From the NCBI RefSeq assembly GCF_007830065.1, contig NZ_VLKK01000004.1:62001-126000 (forward strand): a stretch of DNA of 64,000 nucleotides. The letters are read 5' to 3'. The DNA comes from Sphingobium wenxiniae (GTDB taxonomy: Bacteria > Pseudomonadota > Alphaproteobacteria > Sphingomonadales > Sphingomonadaceae). Below the pieces are notes generated by a model. It ran no database searches and was not told where the DNA came from. It saw only the letters and a program-made list of their open reading frames with translations. Within the stretch, counting starts at the first letter, position 1. Each line of letters opens with the position of its first letter. Position numbers and translations under genes: made by a program. Below, piece by piece: positions 16,563 through 24,995 of this stretch.

Positions 16563-18290
16563 GTGTCCCTTTACACCCGTTTCACCGCTCATCTCAATGC
16601 CGTGCTCGACGCGCTGGAAGCGGACGGCACGCTGCCCACCGGCCTCAACCGCAAGCCCGTGACGGTGGAGCCGCCGCGCGATGCGTCGCATGGCGACCTT
16701 GCCACCAACGCCGCCATGGTGCTGGCCAAACCCGCCGGCACCAATCCGCGCGCTCTGGCGGAGAAGGTCGTGGCGGGCCTTCTGGCGCTGGACGAGGTGG
16801 AAAGCGCCGAGATCGCGGGACCGGGATTCATCAACATGCGCCTGACCGATGCGACATGGCGCGCGGAACTGGCCGCGATCCATGCGGAGGCGGCGGATTA
16901 TGGCCGTTCAGACACGGGCGCGGGCGTCACCGTCAATGTCGAATATGTCTCCGCCAACCCGACTGGTCCCATGCATATGGGGCATTGCCGGGGCGCGGTG
17001 GTGGGCGATGCGCTCGCCACGCTGCTGGAGGCGGTGGGGCACAAGGTCATCCGCGAATATTATATCAACGACGCGGGCGGGCAGGTGGACGTGCTCGCGC
17101 GGTCGGCCCATGTCCGTTATCGCGAAGCGCTGGGCGAGGATGTGGGGGATATCCCCGAGGGGCTGTATCCCGGCGATTATCTGGTGCCGGTGGGGCAGGC
17201 GCTCGCCGCCGAATATGGCGATACCTATGTCAGCGCGCCGGAAAGCGACTGGCTGGTCCTGTTCCGCACCAAAGCTGTCGCCGCGATGATGGAGATGATC
17301 CGCGGCGACCTGGCGCTGCTGGGCATCCATCATGACGTTTTTTCGTCCGAGGCGGAATTGCAGGCGGCGGGGAAGCCCGAAGCCGCCGAGAAATGGCTGC
17401 GCGATCATGACCTCGTCTATGACGGCGTGCTGGAAGCGCCCAAGGGCGAGACGCCGGAGGATTGGGAGCCGGTCGAGCTGCCGCTGTTCCGCTCGACGAA
17501 ATTCGGCGACGATCAGGACCGGCCGATCAGGAAGTCCAACGGAAGCTGGACCTATTTCGGCGCGGACATGGCCTATCACTTCCAGAAGGCGCAGACGGCC
17601 GACCAGTTGATCGATATCTGGGGCGCGGACCATGCGGGCACGGTGAAGCGCATCCAGGCCGCCGTCGCCGCGCTGACGGAAGGACGGGCGCGTTTCGACG
17701 TGAAGCTTATCCAGATGGTCCGCCTGCTGCGCGACGGCGAGCCGGTCAAGATGTCCAAGCGCGCGGGCAATTTCGTGACGCTGGCCGACGTGGTGGGCGA
17801 AGTGGGCAAGGATGTGGTCCGCTTCACCATGCTGACGCGCAAGGCCGACGCGCAGATGGACTTCGACTTCGCCAAGGTGGTGGAGGCGTCGAAGGACAAT
17901 CCGGTCTTCTATGTCCAATATGCCCATGCGCGCATTTCGTCGCTAGGACGGCGGGCGGCGGAGGCGGGGATGGAACTTCCTGCACCCGATCTGTCCCGCC
18001 TTGGGACGGAGGAGCTGAATCTGGTGAAGCTCGCCGCCCAGTTTCCGCGCGTGGTGGAGGGGGCCGCGCAGGCGCGTGAACCGCACCGTATTGCCTTCTA
18101 TCTCAATGATTTGGCTTCCGTTTTCCATGGCTGGTGGAACCTTGGGAACGACAATCCCCATGCGCGCGTCATCCTTATGGATGATCCCGCGACCACTTCG
18201 GCGCGGCTTTTCTTGAGCCGCGGAATAGGGCAGATAATCCGTAATGGCCTTGCCCTCATGGGCGTGGCCGCGCTGACAGAGATGCAGTGA
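16563..18290 (+). CDS. argS: Arginyl-tRNA synthetase
   Basis: This class I aminoacyl-tRNA synthetase has 575 residues. The N-terminal additional domain (SLYTRFTAHLNAVLDAL) leads to the HIGH-type motif NPTGPMHMGHCRGA, then INDAGGQVD, a KMSKS-type motif (PVKMSKRAGNFVT) and an alpha-helical anticodon domain rich in LNDLASVFHGWW. I chose the GTG at 16563, which gives the standard N-terminus and has GAGGA about 10 nt upstream. An upstream TTG would read into the repeat. Confidence 0.96.
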   Translation: MSLYTRFTAHLNAVLDALEADGTLPTGLNRKPVTVEPPRDASHGDLATNAAMVLAKPAGTNPRALAEKVVAGLLALDEVESAEIAGPGFINMRLTDATWRAELAAIHAEAADYGRSDTGAGVTVNVEYVSANPTGPMHMGHCRGAVVGDALATLLEAVGHKVIREYYINDAGGQVDVLARSAHVRYREALGEDVGDIPEGLYPGDYLVPVGQALAAEYGDTYVSAPESDWLVLFRTKAVAAMMEMIRGDLALLGIHHDVFSSEAELQAAGKPEAAEKWLRDHDLVYDGVLEAPKGETPEDWEPVELPLFRSTKFGDDQDRPIRKSNGSWTYFGADMAYHFQKAQTADQLIDIWGADHAGTVKRIQAAVAALTEGRARFDVKLIQMVRLLRDGEPVKMSKRAGNFVTLADVVGEVGKDVVRFTMLTRKADAQMDFDFAKVVEASKDNPVFYVQYAHARISSLGRRAAEAGMELPAPDLSRLGTEELNLVKLAAQFPRVVEGAAQAREPHRIAFYLNDLASVFHGWWNLGNDNPHARVILMDDPATTSARLFLSRGIGQIIRNGLALMGVAALTEMQ

Positions 18291-18310
18291 GGAAAGCGGA
18301 GTTCTGATCG

Positions 18311-19030
18311 ATGGGCGATTATGCGCGGGGCCGGCTGGACCTGGATGACGAGGATCGCCTCCCCTGGCTGGAACCGGCGGTTGAGGAGGAAGAGGAGGAA
18401 CGCCTCTCGCCGCTTCGGCTGCTGGTGTTCATCCTTGTCGGCCTTGGCCTGATCGGCGCTGTCGTTGCCGGTATCTGGTGGATTCAGAATCGAAGCGGCG
18501 GCGCGGGTGGAGAGGGCAAGCTCATCGCTGCGCCCGCCGAAGAGTATAAGCTGGCCGCCAAGGATGCCGATGCCCGGAAATTCGCCGGTGAAGGCGATGC
18601 CAGCTTCGCCGCTAGCCAGGGCATGGCGCGCGACGGGCGCATCGATCCCAGCCGCGTGCCCGAAGCGCCGATCACTGCGACCCGTCCGGCGGCGGAGGAC
18701 CGGCAGGCCCCGTCCGCCAAGCCTACGCAAAGCGTCACGACTCGCGTGACGGATGAAACCGATGCGAAGCCGACGGCGACCGCGCCGAAATCGGGCGGTG
18801 CGGGCGGCATGATCCAGCTGGGCGCCTATGGCAGCCAGTCGGGCGCCAGGGATGCATGGAAGCGCCTGTCCAAGCGTTTCGCCTATCTGGAACCGCTCGT
18901 CATGTCGGTTGAATCGGCGGAGGTCGGCGGGAGCACGGTCTATCGCCTGCGCGCGGCTGCCGACGGCCAGGCCAACGCGATTTGCGGCAGGCTGAAGGTC
19001 GCGGGTGAAAGCTGCATCGTCGTGAACTGA
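18311..19030 (+). CDS. SPOR domain membrane protein
   Basis: This 239-residue protein has an acidic cytoplasmic N-terminus (PAVEEEEEERLSPLR), one membrane helix (LLVFILVGLGLIGAVVAGIW), a low-complexity periplasmic linker, and a C-terminal SPOR domain (about residues 165–239) with MIQLGAYGSQSGARDAWKRL. SPOR domains bind denuded peptidoglycan at division septa. It sits between argS and nagZ, a conserved alphaproteobacterial order, and its start follows argS by 20 nt, suggesting one operon with a role at the septum or in wall recycling. Confidence 0.9.
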   Translation: MGDYARGRLDLDDEDRLPWLEPAVEEEEEERLSPLRLLVFILVGLGLIGAVVAGIWWIQNRSGGAGGEGKLIAAPAEEYKLAAKDADARKFAGEGDASFAASQGMARDGRIDPSRVPEAPITATRPAAEDRQAPSAKPTQSVTTRVTDETDAKPTATAPKSGGAGGMIQLGAYGSQSGARDAWKRLSKRFAYLEPLVMSVESAEVGGSTVYRLRAAADGQANAICGRLKVAGESCIVVN

Positions 19031-19241
19031 GATTTGGCGGACCGAGCGATTTTCGGGGATTGGGTAGCTTGCAAATCCGCGCTGAATGGCGGGTTTGGGT
19101 GGTTGGCTGCCACTCAACGGAGCGAGAGGGACGTCCGCTCATCGCCGAAAACAACCATCGCAGGATCGGGATTGGCAAGCTGCATGATCGCCTTCGTTTA
19201 CCCCTTCGACACGGCGGGCCGGAGCCGCTACGATCAGGGGT
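19031..19241. other. Gene-free 211-bp spacer
   Basis: This stretch between the SPOR gene and nagZ shows no gene. The phrase GGTTTGGGTGGTTNNC near 19090 resembles a stretch at 3005–3020 downstream of the racemase, so it may be a decayed dispersed repeat. No convincing terminator was seen. Confidence 0.4.
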
Positions 19242-20255
19242 ATGAAGCCTGTCATCTTCGGTCTTTCCGGTGAAACCCTTACTCCCGACGAACGCGCCTT
19301 CTTCGCGGAGGCGGAGCCTGCGGGCTATATCCTGTTCCGGCGCAATATCGCGGACAAGGCGCAGCTTCACGCGCTGACGGACGATCTGCGGGCGCTGCAT
19401 GGACGGGACGACCTGCTCGTCATGATCGATCAGGAGGGCGGGCGCGTGGCGCGGATGCAGGCGCCGATCTGGCCCAGCTTTCCGCCCGGCGCGGTGTTCG
19501 ACCGGCTTTACGATGTCGCGCCGTCCAGCGCCATTGCGGCGGCGCGCGCCAATGCCTCCGCCATCGCGACGACGCTGGCGGAGGGAGGGGTAACGGTGGA
19601 CGCCTTGCCCCTGCTCGACGTGCGGCACGACGGGGCGAGCGACATCATGGGCGACCGCACGCTGGGCGCGGAGCCGATGCGGGTGGCCGCTTTGGGGCGG
19701 GCGGTGCTGGCGGGACTGGCCGACGGCGGCGTGGTCGGCATCGTCAAGCATATGCCCGGCCATGGACGGGCCATGGTGGACAGCCATCATGAACTGCCCG
19801 TCGTCACCGCCGATGAGGAGGCTCTCGCGAGCGATCTTGCGCCGTTCCAGGCGCTCAGGAACGCGCCGATGGGGATGACGGCGCATGTCGTCTATACGAC
19901 GTGGGACGCCGCCCTGCCCGCCAGCCTTTCGCCGACGGTGATCGACCGGATCATCCGCCGGCGCATCGGGTTCGACGGGCTGCTTATGTCCGACGATCTC
20001 GACATGAAGGCGCTGAAAGGCGACATTCCGACGCTGGCGGCGGCGGTCGTGGCGGCGGGATGCGATCTGGCGCTCAATTGCTGGGGGCGGATGGAGGATA
20101 TGGTCGGGATCGCGAAGCTGCTGCCTGACATTTCGGAGGCATCGCGGGAGCGGCTCGACCGGGCGATGGCGTCAGTGAAGCGCCCGGTGAAAGGCCCGCC
20201 GCTGGAGGAATTGCTCGCCACGCGGGACGCTCTGCTGGCGCCGGTTCTGGCATAG
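19242..20255 (+). CDS. nagZ: Beta-N-acetylhexosaminidase (GH3)
   Basis: NagZ (337 residues) removes GlcNAc from anhydro-muropeptides during peptidoglycan recycling in the cytoplasm. Family GH3 motifs are complete: VMIDQEGGRVARM, VKHMPGHGRAMVDSHHELP (the histidine loop that supplies the acid/base) and LLMSDDLDMKAL, whose SDDL (about residues 250–253) carries the nucleophilic aspartate. No signal peptide is visible. The gene lies upstream of scpAB as in many alphaproteobacteria. Confidence 0.95.
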   Translation: MKPVIFGLSGETLTPDERAFFAEAEPAGYILFRRNIADKAQLHALTDDLRALHGRDDLLVMIDQEGGRVARMQAPIWPSFPPGAVFDRLYDVAPSSAIAAARANASAIATTLAEGGVTVDALPLLDVRHDGASDIMGDRTLGAEPMRVAALGRAVLAGLADGGVVGIVKHMPGHGRAMVDSHHELPVVTADEEALASDLAPFQALRNAPMGMTAHVVYTTWDAALPASLSPTVIDRIIRRRIGFDGLLMSDDLDMKALKGDIPTLAAAVVAAGCDLALNCWGRMEDMVGIAKLLPDISEASRERLDRAMASVKRPVKGPPLEELLATRDALLAPVLA

Positions 20256-20460
20256 GGGGCAAGGCGGATGGAAGCGGAGACACGGCGGTTTGAAGACAGG
20301 CCGCCCCGCTTGTCTGCGAGAGCGGGAAGCCGGGATAAGGAAGCGCAACCTGCCCTTGGCCTTTCGCATTCGCGCGAGCATGGCGGCCTATCCTTTCAAA
20401 ATCTCCGCGTCTCCGCGGCTCCGCGCGAACCGGAAAAGTCTACGGCCTAGGGGAACATGG
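20256..20460. other. Gene-free spacer with dispersed-repeat remnant
   Basis: No gene is visible here. The sequence CTCCGCGTCTCCGCGGCTCC at 20402 and CGCGCGAA just after it recur in a related form (CTCCGCGTCTCTGCGCGAA) near 26500, indicating a dispersed low-copy repeat. Confidence 0.45.
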
Positions 20461-21243
20461 GTGGACGACCTTTTCACGCCCGTCGCCGCGCCACGGCCCG
20501 ACATGCTGACCGTCAGCTTCGAAAGCTGGGAAGGGCCGCTCGACCTGCTGCTGGCTCTCGCGCGGACGCAGAAGGTCGATCTGCGCGAAATCTCCATCCT
20601 GGCGCTGACGGAGCAATATCTCGCCTATATCGATGGCGCGCGGCAGTTGAAGCTGGAATTGGCGGCGGATTATCTGGTGATGGCGGCGTGGCTCGCCTAT
20701 CTCAAGTCCGCGCTGCTGCTGCCTAGGGAAGCCCAGCCCGAACCTAGCCCCGAAGAACTGGCGCTGCGCCTGCAAGTGCGGCTCCAGCGGCTCCATGCGA
20801 TGCGGGAGGCAGGGGCGCGGCTGATGGCGCGCGACAGGATCGGCCGCGACGTGTTCGTGCGCGCGAAACCGGAAGGACTGCGCCTCTTCCGTAAGGCGAA
20901 GTGGGACGCGAACCTGTTCGATATCCTGCAAGCCTATGGGCAGGCGCGCGCGCGCACGCAGCCGGCGATCCACCGTGTCGCCGTCCGCCCGGTCATGACG
21001 CTGGACGAGGCGATCCAGCGGGTCGGCGCGCTGGTGGGGGCGGCGCTCGATTGGACGCGGATCGAATCCTTCCTGCCCGGCGGCATGGACGGGCCGATGG
21101 CCAAATCCGCGCTGGCAAGCAGCTTCGTCGCTGCGCTGGAACTGGCGCGGCAGGGACGGCTCGACATCCGGCAGGAGGGGATTTTCGAGCCGATCTTCCT
21201 GCGCGCGGCGATCCCTGCCGAAGAAAAGGAAAGATTGCTGTGA
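20461..21243 (+). CDS. scpA: Segregation and condensation protein A
   Basis: ScpA (260 residues) is the kleisin subunit that bridges SMC heads in the bacterial condensin complex. Family motifs are present: SFESWEGPLDLLLALARTQK at the N-terminus, ISILALTEQYLAYI, LVMAAWLAYLKSALLLP, and the C-terminal winged-helix segment SSFVAALELARQGRLDIRQE. I chose the GTG at 20461, which follows AGGGGAAC; longer in-frame readings run into repeat sequence. scpB overlaps its stop by 4 nt (GTGA). Confidence 0.93.
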   Translation: MDDLFTPVAAPRPDMLTVSFESWEGPLDLLLALARTQKVDLREISILALTEQYLAYIDGARQLKLELAADYLVMAAWLAYLKSALLLPREAQPEPSPEELALRLQVRLQRLHAMREAGARLMARDRIGRDVFVRAKPEGLRLFRKAKWDANLFDILQAYGQARARTQPAIHRVAVRPVMTLDEAIQRVGALVGAALDWTRIESFLPGGMDGPMAKSALASSFVAALELARQGRLDIRQEGIFEPIFLRAAIPAEEKERLL

Positions 21244-21833
21244 CAGAGGAGCCGGACGACTTCCTGCGCGCGGTGGAAGCGGCGCTGTTCGTGGCGGAGG
21301 GGCCGCTGACGCTGGCCGACCTGCGGCTGCACGTGGGGGAGGCGGGCGATCTGGCCGGCGCGCTCGCGGTGCTGGCGGATCATTATGCGGGGCGCGGCGT
21401 CAATCTGGTCGAGCGGGGCGGGCGCTGGCATTTCCAGACTGCCGCCGATCTCGCCCACATCCTGCGGCGGGAGCGGGAGGAGACCCGCAAATTATCGCGC
21501 GCGGCCATGGAAACTCTGGCCATTATCGCCTATCATGAGCCGGTGAGCCGCGCGGAGATAGAAGCCATTCGCGGCGTGCAGGTGGCGAAGGGAACGCTGG
21601 ACGTCTTGATGGAGGCGGGCTGGGTCCGTCCGGCCGGGCGGCGCGAAGTGCCGGGTCGACCGCTCATCTATGTGACGACCTTGGACTTTCTGTCGCATTT
21701 CGGCCTTGGCAGCCGTCGCGACCTGCCGGGCATTGACGACCTGCGGGCGGCGGGGTTGCTGGACCCGGTGGATTTGGCGCTCGAAGGACCGGGCAACCAA
21801 TCCGTAGTGGAAAATGATGAGGAAGATGCCTAG
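21240..21833 (+). CDS. scpB: Segregation and condensation protein B
   Basis: ScpB (197 residues) binds ScpA as a dimer and completes the SMC–ScpAB condensin. It consists of two winged-helix domains: FLRAVEAALFVAEGPLTLAD, then TRKLSRAAMETLAIIAYHEP and SRAEIEAIRGV, and a closing GRREVPGRPLIYVTTLDFLS with HFGLGSRRDLP. All are conserved. It starts at a GTG overlapping the scpA stop. The tatA gene follows 28 nt later. Confidence 0.94.
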   Translation: MTEEPDDFLRAVEAALFVAEGPLTLADLRLHVGEAGDLAGALAVLADHYAGRGVNLVERGGRWHFQTAADLAHILRREREETRKLSRAAMETLAIIAYHEPVSRAEIEAIRGVQVAKGTLDVLMEAGWVRPAGRREVPGRPLIYVTTLDFLSHFGLGSRRDLPGIDDLRAAGLLDPVDLALEGPGNQSVVENDEEDA

Positions 21834-21861
21834 ATAGGCCCTCTTTCAGGAGTATTGCATA

Positions 21862-22098
21862 ATGGGTTCCTTTTCGCTGATGCACTGGGTCATCGTGCTC
21901 CTGGTTGTCATGCTGCTGTTCGGCAGCGGACGTATTTCCGGGCTGATGGGCGACGTTGCCAAGGGCATCAAGAGCTTCAAGAAGGGTATGGAGGATGACG
22001 AGGACGTCAAACCCGCCAAGCCCGCCCAGCGGATCGAAGGACAGCGCGTGCCCGAACAGGATGCGCCAACCGCCACGGAAGAAAAAACCGGCGTCTGA
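21862..22098 (+). CDS. tatA: Sec-independent protein translocase TatA
   Basis: TatA (78 residues) forms the size-variable pore of the twin-arginine export system. The N-terminal membrane helix ([19 protein letters not shown]) contains the essential FG pair, followed by an amphipathic helix ([20 protein letters not shown]) and an acidic tail. It is the first of a tatABC set directly after scpB. Confidence 0.95.
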   Translation: MGSFSLMHWVIVLLVVMLLFGSGRISGLMGDVAKGIKSFKKGMEDDEDVKPAKPAQRIEGQRVPEQDAPTATEEKTGV

Positions 22099-22125
22099 TC
22101 GTCCTCAGACCTGCGGCAGGCTGGC

Positions 22126-22530
22126 ATGTTCGATATCGGATCGTCCGAACTTCTGCTGATTGTGATCGTTGCGGTGGTCGTGATCGGTCCCAAGGACTTG
22201 CCGCGCGCGCTCTACAAGGTGGGGCAGATCGTAGGCAAGGCGCGCGGGATGGCGCGCCATTTCCGCACCGGCATCGACGCCATGGTGCGGGAGGTCGAAC
22301 TGGAAGAATTGGAAAAGAAATGGGCGGAGCAGAACCGCCGCATCATGGAAGAGCATCCGCCCGAAGCGACCGCCCCGATGGAGCCGCTGCCCCCGCCTGC
22401 AAGCCCCGCGGAAGCCGCCGTCCCTGCGGAGGAAAAACCGGCCTCCGCCGCTCATCCAGCGCCGGCCGTTGTTGAAGAAGAAGCCACGTCCATGGACATG
22501 CCGGACAGGAAGGGCGACGCGGCGGCATGA
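22126..22530 (+). CDS. tatB: Sec-independent protein translocase TatB
   Basis: TatB (134 residues) receives twin-arginine substrates together with TatC. The N-terminus [20 protein letters not shown] then [20 protein letters not shown] is diagnostic. An amphipathic helix and a proline/alanine/glutamate-rich tail follow. It is separated from tatA by 27 nt and overlaps tatC by 4 nt. Confidence 0.95.
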   Translation: MFDIGSSELLLIVIVAVVVIGPKDLPRALYKVGQIVGKARGMARHFRTGIDAMVREVELEELEKKWAEQNRRIMEEHPPEATAPMEPLPPPASPAEAAVPAEEKPASAAHPAPAVVEEEATSMDMPDRKGDAAA

Positions 22531-23303
22531 AGGATATCGACGATACGAAAGCGCCGCTGCTCGACCATCTGATCGAACTGCGCGGGCGGCTGTTGAAGTG
22601 CGTGTGGGCGCTGCTGCTCACAGGCGTGGTCTGCTTCTATTTTTCGGACAAGCTGTTCGCGGTGCTGGTCCATCCGCTCAAGGAAGCCTTTGGCGATGCG
22701 GGCGGGCGGCTGGTCTACACCAAACTCTATGAAGCCTTTTTCGTGCAGGTGAAGATCGCGATCTTCGGCGCTTTCTTCCTGTCCTTCCCGATCATCGCAA
22801 ACCAGCTCTGGGCCTTTGTCGCGCCGGGGCTATATGCGAAGGAGAAGAAGGCGCTGCTGCCCTTCATCATCATGACGCCGGTGCTGTTCGTCATGGGCGC
22901 GTCGCTCGCCTATTTCGTAGTGATGCCGACTGCTTTCCACTTTTTCTTGCAATTTCAGGGGAATAGTTCGGGCCTTTCGGTCGAGGCGCTGCCTTCGGCG
23001 GGGGATTATCTGACGCTGGTGATGCAGTTCATCCTGGCCTTCGGGATCAGCTTCCTGATGCCGGTGCTGCTGATGCTGCTCAATCGGGCCGGTTTCGTGA
23101 CGCGGGCGCAACTGATCGGCCTGCGCCGTTATATGATCGTCGCGGCGTTCGTCCTGGCCGCCGTGCTGACGCCGCCGGACGTGGTGTCGCAACTGATGCT
23201 CGCAATCCCGCTCCTGCTGCTTTACGAGATCACCATCGTCGCGATCTGGTTCACCGACCGGCGCAGGGCGCAGGAGGAAGTGACGGAGAGCGCTTCGGTT
23301 TGA
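22527..23303 (+). CDS. tatC: Sec-independent protein translocase TatC
   Basis: TatC (258 residues) is the signal-peptide receptor of the twin-arginine translocase. It has six hydrophobic helices, the N-terminal [15 protein letters not shown], the conserved periplasmic loop [20 protein letters not shown], and [18 protein letters not shown] with [20 protein letters not shown]. The length is normal. Overlap with tatB shows coupling. No strong plus-strand terminator lies directly after it. Confidence 0.97.
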   Translation: MKDIDDTKAPLLDHLIELRGRLLKCVWALLLTGVVCFYFSDKLFAVLVHPLKEAFGDAGGRLVYTKLYEAFFVQVKIAIFGAFFLSFPIIANQLWAFVAPGLYAKEKKALLPFIIMTPVLFVMGASLAYFVVMPTAFHFFLQFQGNSSGLSVEALPSAGDYLTLVMQFILAFGISFLMPVLLMLLNRAGFVTRAQLIGLRRYMIVAAFVLAAVLTPPDVVSQLMLAIPLLLLYEITIVAIWFTDRRRAQEEVTESASV

Positions 23304-23346
23304 TGTTGTGGACCGGCGGTCGCTTGGCAAGTTCCCTTGATCCGGC

Positions 23347-23375
23347 AAAAAAAGGCCCGCCAAACGCGACGGGCC
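23347..23375 (-). terminator. Rho-independent terminator of the entericidin-like gene
   Basis: On the minus strand GGCCCG-N10-CGGGCC is followed by seven T residues. It lies 37 nt beyond the stop of the small lipoprotein gene. Confidence 0.75.
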
Positions 23376-23411
23376 ATGCGAGGGCTGGGGAATCATGAAA
23401 AGGGGCTGGAT

Positions 23412-23540
23412 TTAATCCGCAGCGTTTTCCACGGCTTCGCCTGCGCTCTGCACATCGCGGCCTGCGCCTTCCACCGTATTGCAGGCCGCAATCATCAGCG
23501 AGCCCGTCAGCAGCAGCGCGGCAAGGATTTTCTTCGTCAT
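23412..23540 (-). CDS. Entericidin A/B family lipoprotein
   Basis: This 42-residue lipoprotein begins MTKKILAALLLTGSLMIAAC with the lipidated C20. The mature peptide, NTVEGAGRDVQSAGEAVENA then AD, is the entericidin signature (CNTVxGxGxDVxxxGxAxxxAA). Entericidins are small membrane-associated lipoproteins linked to stationary phase and stress. AAGGAG lies 8 nt before the ATG, a GGAAC-N16-GGTT promoter candidate lies about 60–85 nt upstream and a hairpin terminator follows, so this is a complete single-gene unit. Confidence 0.9.
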   Translation of the reverse strand: MTKKILAALLLTGSLMIAACNTVEGAGRDVQSAGEAVENAAD

Positions 23541-23600
23541 TCAACGTCTCCTTGAAAACACTCGGCCCGGTTCCGTCATGCGAACCGGAGACAGGGAGAC

Positions 23601-23625
23601 AACCCCCAGCCGCCCAAAGCGTTCC
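23601..23625 (-). promoter_or_regulatory. Candidate EcfG-type (general stress) promoter
   Basis: On the minus strand GGAAC, 16 nt and GGTT match the alphaproteobacterial EcfG consensus GGAAC-N16/17-CGTT except for one base. It is 61 nt upstream of the entericidin-like start. Entericidin-like genes are frequent members of this regulon. Confidence 0.4.
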
Positions 23626-23673
23626 GCATCGGAAACTATAAGGATTTCGGGATTTATGCCCCTTAAAAGGTCT

Positions 23674-23723
23674 GAGCCCGGAACGCGTCGGGGGGGAGGA
23701 AGCGTTCCGGGCTCATATTTTTT
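23674..23723 (+). terminator. Perfect 13-bp hairpin followed by a T-run
   Basis: GAGCCCGGAACGC and GCGTTCCGGGCTC enclose a G-rich loop and are followed by ATATTTTTT on the plus strand, a good intrinsic terminator. The plus-strand transcript it would end is not obvious; tatC is 370 bp upstream. Confidence 0.6.
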
Positions 23724-23759
23724 GGATAGCAAGAGCGGGGGGCAAAAGATTTGCTATCC
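23724..23759. repeat. Second hairpin, 9-bp inverted repeat
   Basis: GGATAGCAA and TTGCTATCC flank an 18-nt loop with GGGGGG (CCCCCC on the minus strand). It directly follows the 13-bp hairpin, giving two stem-loops whose minus-strand loops are both C-rich. Confidence 0.55.
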
Positions 23760-23863
23760 GTAAGACATAACGTCCATCCCGGACCGGGGTTCCGACCCGC
23801 TTCAAAAAAAAATCGCATTTTTTTCCTGGGGTTTTTCAGAGGCCTATTTCCCGTTCCCGAAAA

Positions 23864-24805
23864 TCAGACCAGGGGCCTGCCGCTGTTGCGATATTCGGGG
23901 CGAATGGTGGATTCGGGCAGGGCGTCGGCAGGCTGCGAAGGAACGGCGGGAACCGCCTGACCGGAGGCCGGGGCCGGGTTGGCAAAGGGAAGGACGAAGG
24001 CATCGGCAGGCGCGATCGGTCTGGCCGGCCAGATCCGTCGGGAGGGACCGGACTGCGTCTCGCGGCCGGAATAGGCGATGCGGAAGGCGGCGGGCGTGCC
24101 GTTGAAGCCCGGATTGCGGTAGAAGATGTGTGCGCCGATCACCGCCACCGGCTGAAGGCTGGCGGACCAGGGCGGGCGGACGGCCAGCGTATGATAATGC
24201 GTGGCAAGGCCGGCGGGGCGATAGACCTGGCCCGCCAGCGCCTGTTCCGCCACGCGCCGCGCCCGCGCCCATGCACGCAGGTCGGGCGCGCGGGCCATGG
24301 ACCCGTCGCAACTGAAAGTGAACTGGCAGCGATAGTCGGTCCGTTCCGACCCTTCATAGACGACGCCGCATATGCTGTTGGGCCAGAGCGGGCTGCGGAC
24401 GCGGTTAAGCACCACCTGTGCGACCGCGCGCTGGCCCTCTTCGGGTTCGTTGGCCGCTTCATAATAGATGGCCGATGTCAGGCAATTGAGCGCGCGGTAG
24501 CTGTCGAGCGCGGTCAGCCCGCGAAAGGCCATGGCGGGCGCGGCGCTCCCCTGCGCCAGCGTCAGGACGTGTGCGCTGCGTGCCGCCTGCGCGCCGGGGA
24601 CAGGATCGAACGCCCCTTGCGCGAAGAAGAAGGCGGAACCGGGGAAATTCTGTCCTGATTCCTCCGCCGGATCGGGGAGGGCGGCGGGTGTGTCCAGCAG
24701 GTCGAGAGGCGCGGCGGTAATCAGATGCGGCGCACCCAGCACGCCCAGCGCCAGAGCGATAAGCGTGCCATGCAGTTTCCACCTGTTTCCCGCCTTGCGA
24801 GGCAT
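23864..24805 (-). CDS. Cell wall hydrolase, SleB family
   Basis: This 313-residue protein has an N-terminal signal or anchor (LHGTLIALALGVLGAPHLIT) and a Hydrolase_2/SleB domain (about residues 105–225): LNCLTSAIYYEAANEPEEGQ, AVAQVVLNRVRSPLWPNSIC, GVVYEGSERTDYRCQFTFSC and ATHYHTLAVRPPWS. The family acts on peptidoglycan; the glutamate in YYEA is the expected catalytic residue. A proline-rich tail follows. In Gram-negative bacteria these proteins are periplasmic and of uncertain role. Confidence 0.88.
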   Translation of the reverse strand: MPRKAGNRWKLHGTLIALALGVLGAPHLITAAPLDLLDTPAALPDPAEESGQNFPGSAFFFAQGAFDPVPGAQAARSAHVLTLAQGSAAPAMAFRGLTALDSYRALNCLTSAIYYEAANEPEEGQRAVAQVVLNRVRSPLWPNSICGVVYEGSERTDYRCQFTFSCDGSMARAPDLRAWARARRVAEQALAGQVYRPAGLATHYHTLAVRPPWSASLQPVAVIGAHIFYRNPGFNGTPAAFRIAYSGRETQSGPSRRIWPARPIAPADAFVLPFANPAPASGQAVPAVPSQPADALPESTIRPEYRNSGRPLV

Positions 24806-24995
24806 TTCCCGTTCCCGAACCTGTCGCTATTCGCGCGCCCAAGCCTATTACCGCAAAGAGTTTGCGATTTCGTGCGCGGATTCGCGCCTGTCCCGCTATG
24901 GAGCACTTGCAGGGCGAGAGGTTAAAATCGCCCCTTTACGGACCAGAGCATTCCCTTGCTTGGCAAGGCGGCCTCCGGTCCGCTATGCGCGTGTC

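Larger units (their letters stand above)
23545..23863. other. 319-bp intergenic region with two strong hairpins
   Basis: No protein gene is visible. Besides the promoter candidate near 23601–23625 it contains a perfect 13-bp stem at 23674/23702, a perfect 9-bp stem at 23724/23751, and A9-TCGCA-T7 at 23804–23824. These may be transcript ends for the SleB-like gene, or a small RNA. Confidence 0.6.

Noticed and set aside
23674..23714. GGAAC…CGTT pair in the 13-bp hairpin read as an EcfG promoter
   Set aside because: The spacing is 18 nt rather than 16–17 and the match is forced by the palindrome itself.
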